Of a stretch of 8,393 nucleotides of DNA, positions 1-6,077 are shown one piece after another. The notes beneath the pieces are model-generated. The model ran no database searches. It saw only the letters and a program-made list of their open reading frames with translations, and was not told the DNA's origin. This DNA is from Mobilitalea sp. (GTDB taxonomy: Bacteria; Bacillota_A; Clostridia; Lachnospirales; Lachnospiraceae), in NCBI GenBank assembly GCA_029974875.1, contig JARKQP010000184.1:1-8393 (forward strand), read 5' to 3'. The position numbers and the translations under genes are program-made. Numbering within the stretch: position 1 is the first letter of the stretch; each line of letters starts with the position of its first letter.

Positions 1-2
1 AG

Positions 3-191
3 TGTGAAATTCCTCATTCCCTGGCCGCCAGAATGTGTATTGAGTATTATGAACAGCATCCTGAGCATAAAATTGTAGACGAGGCTTATAATGCCCAGAT
101 GGATCGGCTGATTGAAAATTACCGCAAAATTGAGGCATGTATGGAAGACGATTACGGTGAAATCCCCTTCCACCCCAGCGTTACAAATTAA
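3..191 (+). CDS. Unrecognised protein, C-terminal 62 residues (5' partial)
   Basis: An open frame runs from the left edge to a TAA at 189-191, encoding the last 62 residues of a protein whose start lies outside the window. The visible part is rich in Glu, Tyr and His, looks largely helical (a stretch around MDRLIENYRKIEACMEDD) and ends in IPFHPSVTN. There is no signal, membrane segment or motif I can assign to a family, so no function is offered. Codon choice resembles the neighbouring genes. It converges on the ybaB operon, with a hairpin just after its stop and a terminator-like hairpin at 268-313. It is supported by being the only frame open over the whole stretch and by the well-placed downstream structures. 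Confidence 0.6.
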   Translation, partial: CEIPHSLAARMCIEYYEQHPEHKIVDEAYNAQMDRLIENYRKIEACMEDDYGEIPFHPSVTN

Positions 192-202
192 TTAAGGATC
201 AT

Positions 203-225
203 AACCGGTACTGTCCGTGCTGGTT
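203..225 (+). other. RNA hairpin just after the left-edge gene
   Basis: On the + strand, AACCGGTAC (203-211) pairs with GTGCTGGTT (217-225), giving 9 bp including two G-U pairs around a 5-nt loop. The wobble pairs make it better on + strand RNA than on minus-strand RNA, which fits a role in the 3' end of the gene ending at 191. No U-run follows, so it is not a standard intrinsic terminator by itself. Confidence 0.3.
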
Positions 226-267
226 CCCAGGCCGAATCTGTTTGGCATATAATAAGGTTCTAAAATA

Positions 268-313
268 AATCAAGCTCTGAAAACCAGCGCTATCCGGTCT
301 CCAGAGCTTGATT
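268..313. terminator. Bidirectional intrinsic terminator between convergent genes
   Basis: AATCAAGCTCTG (268-279) and CAGAGCTTGATT (302-313) form a perfect 12-bp stem with a 22-nt loop that itself contains the small palindrome AGCGCT. Reading minus, the stem is followed by TATTTTAG; reading plus, by CCATTTTAT, so there is a modest U-rich tail in each direction. It lies 28 nt past the ybaB stop and 76 nt past the stop of the left-edge gene, so it probably ends the HD-GYP-dnaX-ybaB operon and may also end the converging transcript. Confidence 0.65.
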
Positions 314-341
314 CCATTTTATATCCCGCTGTTAAAGTCCA

Positions 342-698
342 TTAGAACGGAAAGCCTCCAAGGCCGCCGCCAAGTCCACCGGTGATGGAGCCCATCACTG
401 CCGCAGACTCCTCCTCCATCTTGCGGAGAGCCTCATTCGCTGCTGCCACAATCAGATCCTCCAGCATCTCTATATCATCCGGGTCAACCACTTCCTGGGA
501 CAGCTTTACCGACGTGATCTCCTTCTTACCGGATACCTTAACCGTTACGGCACCGCCTCCGGCGCTTGCCTCATATTCCTTCTCTTCCAGTTCCTTTGTC
601 TTATCCTCCATCTGCTTTTGCATTCTCTGTGCCTGCTTCATCAGATTTCCCATATTTCCAGGAATGCCGCCTCCCGGGAATCCACCTTTTTTTGCCAT
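342..698 (-). CDS. ybaB: YbaB/EbfC family nucleoid-associated protein
   Basis: A 118-residue member of the YbaB/EbfC family, small dimeric DNA-binding proteins that coat the nucleoid and are usually encoded next to dnaX and recR. Diagnostic parts are a helical stretch around residues 17-45 ([20 protein letters not shown]), the central [21 protein letters not shown] (46-66) and the [20 protein letters not shown] helix (72-91). Both ends are Gly-rich ([10 protein letters not shown] near the N-terminus, [12 protein letters not shown] at the C-terminus), a style I associate with Lachnospiraceae. The start is fixed by GAAAGGAG at 707-714, 8 nt before ATG at 698. It is the last gene of the minus-strand operon, 195 nt after dnaX, and is followed by the terminator at 268-313. 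recR, commonly the next gene, is not here. The DNA-binding role comes from family knowledge. Confidence 0.95.
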   Translation of the reverse strand: MAKKGGFPGGGIPGNMGNLMKQAQRMQKQMEDKTKELEEKEYEASAGGGAVTVKVSGKKEITSVKLSQEVVDPDDIEMLEDLIVAAANEALRKMEEESAAVMGSITGGLGGGLGGFPF

Positions 699-701
699 GT
701 A

Positions 702-851
702 TTATTCTCCTTTCAAATAGCTTCCTTCGATTCTCCCTATGTCCATAGTCCATGGGCTTACCGTATTTACAGTACCTGCAGTAAGGATCGCCGCCACCTG
801 ATTACCCGGCTTCTTAAACTTTCCCTGCCTGCTTAAATATATATCATCCAA
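702..851 (-). CDS. Possible small protein of 49 residues in the dnaX-ybaB gap
   Basis: The 195-nt gap between dnaX and ybaB contains a minus-strand frame that can be read from a TTG at 851 to a TAA at 702-704. It encodes 49 residues, with a basic patch (QGKFKKPGN) followed by VAAILTAGTVNTVSPW and ending in GSYLKGE. A GAGG stretch sits 8 nt before the TTG. The stop falls between the ybaB ribosome binding site and the ybaB ATG. In the same frame, upstream of a TGA at 852-854, 14 further codons begin with an ATG (893-891) placed directly after the dnaX stop codon. It could be a real small gene, the remnant of a longer gene broken by the TGA, or chance. I do not recognise the protein. The rare start codon and lack of a family match keep the confidence low. 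Confidence 0.25.
   Translation of the reverse strand: MDDIYLSRQGKFKKPGNQVAAILTAGTVNTVSPWTMDIGRIEGSYLKGE
707..714 (-). promoter_or_regulatory. Ribosome binding site of ybaB
   Basis: GAAAGGAG lies 8 nt upstream of the ybaB ATG. It also overlaps the last codons of the possible small ORF 702-851, which would couple the two if the small ORF is translated. Confidence 0.7.
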
Positions 852-893
852 TCACAGATCCTCATAATCCCCCCTGTAACTGGGATGAACCAT

Positions 894-2468
894 TTATTCA
901 TATTGTATCGGCATCTTTACCAGCTTTGACAGATCCACCACTTCATCCACACGTTCCTTGGATCTGTCCAAATACCTTGTATTTACCTGGATCTGCTTAT
1001 GGAACATCCCTGCCAAGGTATCCTTGATCAGGCTCATGTGGCTTTCCCGGTCAATGAAATCCTTGTCGATCTGCTCCGTTACAACCAGCAGCAGACCTTG
1101 ATTCCCATCCATACTCAATGTTGTATTATTCAGGATCGGTATTAGGGAAGGCGCCTTCCTGCCGATCTGGGTTATAATGCTCTTCCAGTTCTGGGCTGCC
1201 GCCTTCAGATCCTCGGGCAGCGCCTCCGGCAATATCGCCGGCTTTTTCTCCTGGGGTGTGGCCGGTTTTGTATCTACTGCAGGCTCCGGGTGGCTCTGGC
1301 TTACTACCACTCCCTTTTCCAGCTTTTCTTCCAGCAGCTTGATCCGGTCGAGGATGGAATCAAAGCTTTGCTCCATCTCCGGCTTGCAGAGCTTAATCAA
1401 AGCCACCTCGATAAGCACCCTTTTCCTCGCCGCATAGCGGAGCTGGTTTGACAGCTCCGAAAATATCCGGATATAGCGGATCAGGGTCTGTTCTTCCATC
1501 AAAGCGGCATCCTGCTGAAGGATCGCCAGGTTTTCCGAAGAAATCTCTATTACCATCTCCGAGATATCCTCCGTCGTCTTAAGCAGCAGCAAATTCCGGA
1601 GATACCAAATAAAATCTACGGTGAACTGCCCCAGCTCCCGGCCTGTGCTTTCTATTTCCTCCAACAGCTTGATACAGGAAGCTACGTCCTGTGACCGGAT
1701 ATGCCCCAGCAGCCTCGCAAACACCTGGGTGTCCACCGCCCCCAGCACCTCCAGCACATTGTCATAGGTCAGCTTTTTGCCCAGGTAAAAGGATATGCAC
1801 TGGTCAAGCAAACTTAGGGCATCACGCATGGAGCCATCCGCAGCCCTTGCCACATAACGGAGGGCTTTTTCCTCCGCTTCTATATTCTCAGCCGCCATTA
1901 ACTGGGTCAGACGATCCGTTATAACATCAATCGTAATCCTCTTAAAATCATATCTCTGGCACCTTGACAGGATTGTCACCGGAATCTTATGGACCTCGGT
2001 GGTTGCCAGTATGAAAATCACATAGGACGGCGGCTCCTCTATGGTCTTTAACAGGGCATTAAAGGCTCCCGCCGATAGCATATGGACCTCGTCGATAATA
2101 TATACCTTATATTTTCCTTCCGTCGGCGAATAACGGACTTCCTCCACGATTTCCCGGACATTGTCCACTCCGTTATTGGAAGCGGCATCAATCTCAATTA
2201 CATTCATGGAGGAGCCTGCCATAATGCCCTTACACATGCGGCATTCGTTGCAGGGATTACCATCCACCGGGTTTTCGCAGTTCACTACCTTTGCCATCAG
2301 CTTGGCTACCGTAGTCTTGCCGGTACCCCTTGTGCCCGTAAATAAATAGGCATGCCCAATCCTTCCCGCCTTTATCTGATTTTTCAGCGTCGTTACAATA
2401 TGCTCCTGCCCCTTTACATCAAGGAAATTATCAGGCCGGAACTTTCTGTAAAGTGCCGTATATGCCAT
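894..2468 (-). CDS. dnaX: DNA polymerase III subunit gamma/tau (clamp loader ATPase)
   Basis: The 524-residue motor subunit of the clamp loader, which loads the beta clamp onto primed DNA and links the polymerase cores in the replisome. Visible in order: Walker A GTRGTGKTT (45-53), a zinc-binding set C64, C73, C76 and C79, Walker B with DEVH (126-129), sensor 1 LATTE (154-158), the SRC motif (168-170) and sensor 2 GSMRDALS (212-219). A helical collar region follows to about 365, then a Pro/Lys-rich linker (about 390-420) and a C-terminal tau-type region (about 420-524). Length is normal for Firmicutes. ATG at 2468 is preceded by AAGGAG (2482-2477), which lies inside the end of the upstream gene; the two genes are 3 nt apart, so they are surely co-transcribed. 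I see no convincing slippery site for a shorter gamma form. Confidence 0.97.
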   Translation of the reverse strand: MAYTALYRKFRPDNFLDVKGQEHIVTTLKNQIKAGRIGHAYLFTGTRGTGKTTVAKLMAKVVNCENPVDGNPCNECRMCKGIMAGSSMNVIEIDAASNNGVDNVREIVEEVRYSPTEGKYKVYIIDEVHMLSAGAFNALLKTIEEPPSYVIFILATTEVHKIPVTILSRCQRYDFKRITIDVITDRLTQLMAAENIEAEEKALRYVARAADGSMRDALSLLDQCISFYLGKKLTYDNVLEVLGAVDTQVFARLLGHIRSQDVASCIKLLEEIESTGRELGQFTVDFIWYLRNLLLLKTTEDISEMVIEISSENLAILQQDAALMEEQTLIRYIRIFSELSNQLRYAARKRVLIEVALIKLCKPEMEQSFDSILDRIKLLEEKLEKGVVVSQSHPEPAVDTKPATPQEKKPAILPEALPEDLKAAAQNWKSIITQIGRKAPSLIPILNNTTLSMDGNQGLLLVVTEQIDKDFIDRESHMSLIKDTLAGMFHKQIQVNTRYLDRSKERVDEVVDLSKLVKMPIQYE

Positions 2469-2471
2469 GGC

Positions 2472-3515
2472 TTATACTCCTTCTATCATTTCGGTGTCAC
2501 TTATATTATTAAGCGCTTCTTCCAATTGTTTCTCTACATCCATAAATAAATCAACCAGATCAGGGTCGAATTTTGTTCCTCGTCCTTCGAGGATAATTTC
2601 CACCGCCCTTTGGTGGGAAAATGCTTCCTTATATGTCCGGTTGGAGGTCAGCGCATCATAAACATCCACAACGGTCAGCATCCTGGCATAGAGGGGGATT
2701 TCCTCCCCCTTTAACCCATTCGGATAACCGGTTCCGTCCCATCTCTCATGGTGGCAATAGGCCATATCCCTCGCAAGGAGTAGCCATCTGGCTCCGCCAG
2801 TTTTTTCTATGACATGCTCGAAGGCCAGTTTCCCAAGGGTGGTGTGGGTCTTCATGTGCTCGAATTCCTTCCTGTCCAGGGAGGATTCCTTGCGCAGGAT
2901 ATCATCATTTATACCAATCTTACCGATATCATGGAGCATGACCGAACGGATCAGATCCCTGGTATCCTCGTAGGGAATAATGTCCTTATAGGGCTCCTGC
3001 CTCATGGCCTCCTGCAGCAATATGTTAAAATATCTCGTCGTATTCCTTAAATGTCCCCCGGTGCTCTCATCCCGGCACTCCACCAGCTCCGCAAAGGTCT
3101 GGGAGATTGCGTCCTGGTATTTTTCAAGGATGGGCCTCTCTTTGCGCAGGGCACATAACTCCATGCAGCTGCTGACCCTATGGAGGATCAGCTCCGGCGA
3201 TATGGGCAGGGTGATATATTCCTCAGCCCCCATATGGACCACGGTCTGCTCCAGCTCCAGATCCGCGTGCTTAGCAAAAAAAATTACCGGCACCCCTATG
3301 ATCTCCGGAATTTTCATCAGTGTCTCGTAAGTCTGTATACTGCCTGTATCCTTTTCCGACACAGTCAGTATTATCATATCTGCCGTATTTGTATGAAAAT
3401 AATGTTGCAGATCTGATCTTTTCGGAAGTGGTGATATTATATAATTAGACCTTAAGGCCTGCACAACCACTTGGAACATTTCATCATCATGGTCTGCTAT
3501 CATGACTTGCTTCAT
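2472..3515 (-). CDS. HD-GYP domain protein with degenerate receiver domain
   Basis: A 347-residue cytoplasmic protein. Residues 1-125 have the fold pattern of a response-regulator receiver, keeping the acidic pocket (DHDD, 8-11). However, the phosphoacceptor position in ADMIILTVS is Thr51 instead of Asp, and the conserved Lys before Pro in EEYITLPI is Leu103, so it probably cannot be phosphorylated normally. Residues about 140-335 are a complete HD-GYP domain: ECRD..TGGH (146-155), HDIGK (195-199), H224, HHERWDGTGYP (255-265) and D284 in TVVDVYDAL. HD-GYP proteins hydrolyse cyclic-di-GMP (some act on other cyclic dinucleotides); retained metal ligands suggest activity. ATG at 3515 is chosen because GAGGAG (3528-3523) sits 7 nt upstream; an in-frame TTG at 3530 would overlap that site. 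First gene of the operon with dnaX, driven by the promoter at 3584-3556. Confidence 0.9.
   Translation of the reverse strand: MKQVMIADHDDEMFQVVVQALRSNYIISPLPKRSDLQHYFHTNTADMIILTVSEKDTGSIQTYETLMKIPEIIGVPVIFFAKHADLELEQTVVHMGAEEYITLPISPELILHRVSSCMELCALRKERPILEKYQDAISQTFAELVECRDESTGGHLRNTTRYFNILLQEAMRQEPYKDIIPYEDTRDLIRSVMLHDIGKIGINDDILRKESSLDRKEFEHMKTHTTLGKLAFEHVIEKTGGARWLLLARDMAYCHHERWDGTGYPNGLKGEEIPLYARMLTVVDVYDALTSNRTYKEAFSHQRAVEIILEGRGTKFDPDLVDLFMDVEKQLEEALNNISDTEMIEGV
2477..2482 (-). promoter_or_regulatory. Ribosome binding site of dnaX inside the upstream gene
   Basis: AAGGAG, 8 nt before the dnaX ATG, is formed by the last sense codons (GAA GGA GTA) of the HD-GYP gene, whose stop is only 3 nt from the dnaX start. 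Translation of dnaX is therefore probably coupled to that of the HD-GYP gene. Confidence 0.75.
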
Positions 3516-3522
3516 CTCGCCA

Positions 3523-3528
3523 CTCCTC
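3523..3528 (-). promoter_or_regulatory. Ribosome binding site that fixes the HD-GYP gene start
   Basis: GAGGAG is 7 nt upstream of the ATG at 3515. Because it overlaps codons that would be read from the in-frame TTG at 3530, it argues for the shorter protein beginning MKQVMIADHDD. Confidence 0.75.
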
Positions 3529-3555
3529 AACCATCTATCTTACTTATGTATCAAG

Positions 3556-3584
3556 ATTATAACATTAAGGTTTCCATAAATCAA
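3556..3584 (-). promoter_or_regulatory. Sigma-A-type promoter of the HD-GYP-dnaX-ybaB operon
   Basis: Reading minus, TTGATT (3584-3579) and a perfect TATAAT (3561-3556) are separated by exactly 17 nt. Transcription would start near 3550, giving a leader of about 35 nt that contains the GAGGAG ribosome binding site. The leader is too short for a riboswitch. No other equally good promoter is seen before dnaX or ybaB. Confidence 0.7.
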
Positions 3585-3607
3585 TGTTTTGCTCGTGGCG
3601 TAAATCT

Positions 3608-3629
3608 ATAAATTAAATAGATAATTTAT
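3608..3629. repeat. AT-only inverted repeat in the divergent intergenic region
   Basis: ATAAATTA (3608-3615) and TAATTTAT (3622-3629) form an 8-bp inverted repeat with a 6-nt spacer, about 24 nt upstream of the -35 element of the HD-GYP operon promoter. It could be a regulator site, but AT-rich intergenic DNA gives such repeats by chance. Confidence 0.25.
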
Positions 3630-3688
3630 TTAAAAGGCTCCTTTTGGTCATATTCAGTTCATATAACCGTATTATAGTTAACACCACC

Positions 3689-3700
3689 ATCGAATTCGAT
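3689..3700. promoter_or_regulatory. Perfect 12-bp palindrome, candidate operator
   Basis: ATCGAATTCGAT reads identically on both strands. It lies about 60 nt upstream of the flavodoxin start, in the 243-nt region between the divergent operons, so a dimeric regulator of the flavodoxin/radical SAM pair might bind here. No convincing -35/-10 pair could be set beside it: TATAAT at 3729-3734 has no matching -35, and would start transcription right at the ribosome binding site. Confidence 0.3.
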
Positions 3701-3740
3701 AAAAAAATATAGCACCACAGATCTTAATTATAATATAATG

Positions 3741-3747
3741 AGGAAGG
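3741..3747 (+). promoter_or_regulatory. Ribosome binding site that fixes the flavodoxin start
   Basis: AGGAAGG precedes the ATG at 3759 by 11 nt. An earlier in-frame ATG at 3738 has no ribosome binding site and would place this motif inside the coding region. Confidence 0.6.
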
Positions 3748-3758
3748 ATGGATTGTTT

Positions 3759-4184
3759 ATGTCCAATAAATCAGTAAGCGTAAGATATTTCTCCAGAACC
3801 GGCCATACAGAAAAATTAGCGGGGAAAATTGCCCAAACTGCCGGCTGCCAGGCAGCAACCTTAGATACCCCCCTACAAGGAAAAGTTGATATTCTTTTCC
3901 TTGGTGCTTCCGTATACGGAGCGGGAATTGATAAACAGGTAAAGGAATTCATTGAGACCTTGGATAAAAATAGCGTAGGAAAAGTAATTATTTTTTCAAC
4001 CTCTGCCCTGGTGGAAAGAGCTTACCCGGAAATCAAAAAGCTTCTTACTGCAAAAGGCATCCCTACAGCGGAAGAAAATTATTATTGCCGGGGCCAATTT
4101 GCCTTGCTGCATAAGGGACGGCCGAACGAACAGGATTTAATTGAAGCAGGGAAGTTCACACAAAAAATCATAGCGGGAGAATAG
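3759..4184 (+). CDS. Small flavodoxin family protein
   Basis: A 141-residue single-domain protein of the flavodoxin family, which carries FMN and shuttles electrons in the cytoplasm. The first strand and phosphate-binding loop are clear: VRYFSRTGHTEKLA with S12-x-T14-G-x-T17 gripping the FMN phosphate. The strand DILFLGASVYGAGI (about 47-60) gives the second FMN loop, and KVIIFSTSALVERAY the next strand. Length matches short flavodoxins. ATG at 3759 places the protein start 8 residues before the first strand, as is usual, and has AGGAAGG upstream. The stop is 3 nt before the radical SAM gene, so the two form an operon. Flavodoxins are known to reduce the [4Fe-4S] cluster of radical SAM enzymes, and I infer that role here. 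No targeting signal is present. Confidence 0.9.
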   Translation: MSNKSVSVRYFSRTGHTEKLAGKIAQTAGCQAATLDTPLQGKVDILFLGASVYGAGIDKQVKEFIETLDKNSVGKVIIFSTSALVERAYPEIKKLLTAKGIPTAEENYYCRGQFALLHKGRPNEQDLIEAGKFTQKIIAGE

Positions 4185-4187
4185 AGC

Positions 4188-5276
4188 ATGGAACAAGAAT
4201 TCAATTTGGAACAATATCTTTCCGGCGGTGTGGAGGCCATTGTAAAAGGAGCCCTCCGCGCCACCCTTAAGGATCCAAAAGAAAGCCTCTTTATTGCCAG
4301 ATACGCCCTTGCCAGCAAGGAGGCCACCAGACTTCGACGGGAGGCCAAAGTACGGGGAGAACACATTCCCCCATTTTTAATTGCAAGTATTACCAGCAGC
4401 TGTAACCTCCACTGCGCCGGCTGCTATTCCAGGGCGAACCATTCCTGTGAGGATAGGGAGCCAAAACATCAACTGACGGACACCCAGTGGTTTCGCATCT
4501 TCCAGGAAGCCAAGGATATGGGCATCGGCTTTGTTCTTCTGGCCGGCGGCGAGCCGATGCTGCGCAGGGATGTGATCGAAGCCGCAGGCCGTATTCCTGA
4601 AATTGTATTCCCGGTCTTTACAAACGGAACCATGATGAATGAGCCCTACCTAAAGCTCTTTGAAAAATCCAGAAATTTAATACCGGTCTTCAGCATCGAA
4701 GGGCATAAGGAAACAACTGAGGAGCGGCGCGGATCCGGCGTATACAACCGCGTCATTACTGCAATGGAACAGCTGAAACAAAACCATATCATGTTTGGCG
4801 CTTCCGTTACGGTGACGAAGCATAATTTAAATGAAGTAACCTCCAAAGATTTTTTAAATCAGCTGGCGGACTATGGATGTAAACTGGTATTTTACATAGA
4901 ATATGTACCAGTATCCGAAGCCACAGCCGACCTGGCACCGGAAGATGCAGAGAGGGAGTTATTAAATGCCAAGCTGCAGCTGCTTCGCCAGGAATACGAT
5001 AACCTGCTATTCATCTCCTTTCCCGGGGATGAGAAAAGCTCCGGCGGATGTCTTGCCGCCGGCAGAGGTTTCTTCCACATTAATTCCCACGGTGGCGCCG
5101 AGCCCTGCCCTTTCTCTCCCTACTCAGACATTAATGTAGCGGATACCTCTTTGAAAGAAGCTCTCCATTCCAGGCTTTTTACCCGGTTGCGTGATGATAA
5201 GCTGCTCCTGGAGGATCATGCCGGGGGATGTGTACTCTTTGAAAAAAGAGCAAAAGTTGAGGCACTGTTGAAATAA
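4188..5276 (+). CDS. Radical SAM protein with short C-terminal Cys domain (Twitch/SPASM-like)
   Basis: A 362-residue radical SAM enzyme of unknown substrate. The [4Fe-4S]-binding C72-x3-C76-x2-C79 (SCNLHCAGC) is followed by the SAM-contacting GGEP (120-123) and later barrel strands (VFPVFTNGT, LIPVFSIEG). After the barrel, C288 in GGCLAAGRGFFHI, C307 in AEPCPF and C348 in GGCVLFE resemble an auxiliary-cluster domain. This looks reduced compared with a full SPASM domain, because the later Cys pairs are missing. Residues 1-60 are a helical, basic N-terminal extension that I do not recognise and that does not look like a peptide-binding RRE domain. ATG at 4188 has GGGAG 8 nt upstream and follows the flavodoxin stop by 3 nt. 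SPASM/Twitch relatives often modify peptides or proteins, but no precursor peptide gene is visible nearby. The reaction is unknown. Confidence 0.9.
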   Translation: MEQEFNLEQYLSGGVEAIVKGALRATLKDPKESLFIARYALASKEATRLRREAKVRGEHIPPFLIASITSSCNLHCAGCYSRANHSCEDREPKHQLTDTQWFRIFQEAKDMGIGFVLLAGGEPMLRRDVIEAAGRIPEIVFPVFTNGTMMNEPYLKLFEKSRNLIPVFSIEGHKETTEERRGSGVYNRVITAMEQLKQNHIMFGASVTVTKHNLNEVTSKDFLNQLADYGCKLVFYIEYVPVSEATADLAPEDAERELLNAKLQLLRQEYDNLLFISFPGDEKSSGGCLAAGRGFFHINSHGGAEPCPFSPYSDINVADTSLKEALHSRLFTRLRDDKLLLEDHAGGCVLFEKRAKVEALLK

Positions 5277-5284
5277 AATTAGAA

Positions 5285-5316
5285 GCGGCTGACCTGTCAG
5301 CTGCCATTCATTTTCC
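5285..5316 (+). terminator. Intrinsic terminator after the radical SAM gene
   Basis: GCGGCTGA (5285-5292) pairs with TCAGCTGC (5297-5304), 8 bp including one G-U pair around the loop CCTG, then the U-rich CATTCATTTTCC. It starts 8 nt after the radical SAM stop codon, so it probably ends the flavodoxin/radical SAM operon and separates it from the two-component genes. Confidence 0.65.
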
Positions 5317-5343
5317 TGATAAGGATAAATTAAAGGGGGCCGG

Positions 5344-5362
5344 CCTGATAATTCCGGTCAGG
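5344..5362 (+). other. Small inverted repeat in the leader of the response regulator gene
   Basis: CCTGA (5344-5348) and TCAGG (5358-5362) form a 5-bp hairpin with a 9-nt loop, flanked by two CCGG tetramers (5340-5343 and 5354-5357). It sits 25 nt before the response regulator ATG, so it could be part of an autoregulatory site. A TATATT at 5364-5369 might be a -10 box, but no -35 matches it. Confidence 0.2.
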
Positions 5363-5386
5363 ATATATTCATTGTGAGGTGAAGCT

Positions 5387-6058
5387 ATGTTTTCCATATT
5401 GGTGGTAGAGGATGATAATACCTTGAATAAGATGATATGTGCAAAACTAAAGCAGGAAAGTTTCAAGGCTTTCCCGGCCTTTGACGGCCTTGAGGCGCTG
5501 CAGGTCCTGGACCGTGAGCATATCGACCTTATCATCTGTGATATCATGATGCCTAATATGAACGGTTATGAATTAACCAGGGAACTAAGAAGTGCCGCCT
5601 ACACCTTACCCATTCTTATGGTCACCGCAAAAAGCCAGATGGAGGATCTGGAAAAGGGTTTCCAGGCTGGTACGGATGACTATATGGTTAAACCCATCAA
5701 TATGAAGGAAATGATACTCCGCGTCAATGCTCTCCTGCGCAGGGCGCAAATCGCCAACGAAAAACAATTAGCCGTAGGAAATGTTGTCCTCCATTATGAT
5801 ACCCTTACAGTACACATAGGCGACACTATCATCGACCTGCCGCCAAAGGAGTTCTATCTGCTCTACCGGCTCTTGAGCAACCCCAATAAGATTTTCACCA
5901 GATTAGAATTGATGGATGAAATATGGGGAATGGATTCCGAAACGGACGACCGCACGGTGGATTCCCATATCAAAAAGCTAAGGCGGAAATTTGAAACCTG
6001 CCCGGATTTTGAGCTCGTGACCATACGGGGCTTGGGCTACAAAGCAAAATATAAATAA
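5387..6058 (+). CDS. OmpR/PhoB family response regulator
   Basis: A 223-residue two-component response regulator. Receiver domain (1-120): acidic pocket E8 D9 D10, phosphoacceptor D52 in IICDIMMP, T80 in MVTAK and K102 in VKPI, so all key residues are intact. The DNA-binding winged helix of the OmpR/PhoB type (about 128-223) is shown by LPPKEFYLLYRLLSNP, RTVDSHIKKLRRKF and IRGLGYK. ATG at 5387 is preceded by TGAGGTGA (5375-5382). The partner kinase gene follows after 19 nt, and the pair is clearly an operon. It controls unknown promoters. The wall peptidase gene next to the pair is a natural candidate target by position, and autoregulation is common in the family, but neither is shown by the sequence. 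Confidence 0.95.
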   Translation: MFSILVVEDDNTLNKMICAKLKQESFKAFPAFDGLEALQVLDREHIDLIICDIMMPNMNGYELTRELRSAAYTLPILMVTAKSQMEDLEKGFQAGTDDYMVKPINMKEMILRVNALLRRAQIANEKQLAVGNVVLHYDTLTVHIGDTIIDLPPKEFYLLYRLLSNPNKIFTRLELMDEIWGMDSETDDRTVDSHIKKLRRKFETCPDFELVTIRGLGYKAKYK

Positions 6059-6065
6059 AACCACA

Positions 6066-6071
6066 GGGAGG
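6066..6071 (+). promoter_or_regulatory. Ribosome binding site of the histidine kinase gene
   Basis: GGGAGG touches a first ATG at 6072 and lies 6 nt before a second in-frame ATG at 6078, so the second ATG is the better start. Confidence 0.6.
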
Positions 6072-6077
6072 ATGGAT

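Noticed and set aside
248..253. TATAAT on the + strand after the left-edge gene
   Set aside because: No -35 element at the proper distance and no gene downstream on that strand before the terminator hairpin.
699..893. SRP RNA gene near dnaX
   Set aside because: The small SRP RNA often lies upstream of dnaX in Firmicutes, but here that side holds the HD-GYP gene, and the downstream gap lacks the conserved GGAA-loop hairpin sequence.
1239..1256. Possible dnaX frameshift site (GAG AAA AAG in the linker coding region) for a short gamma form
   Set aside because: Only five A in a row, the codon before is GAG instead of one ending in A, and the shifted frame does not stop promptly, so neither ribosomal nor transcriptional slippage is well supported.
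3516..3584. Cyclic-di-GMP riboswitch in the leader of the HD-GYP gene
   Set aside because: The predicted leader is only about 35 nt, too short for the aptamer, and no conserved aptamer elements are seen.
3729..3734. TATAAT just before the flavodoxin gene as a -10 box
   Set aside because: No -35 hexamer at 16-18 nt, and the resulting start would fall on the ribosome binding site; the region is AT-rich enough for this by chance.
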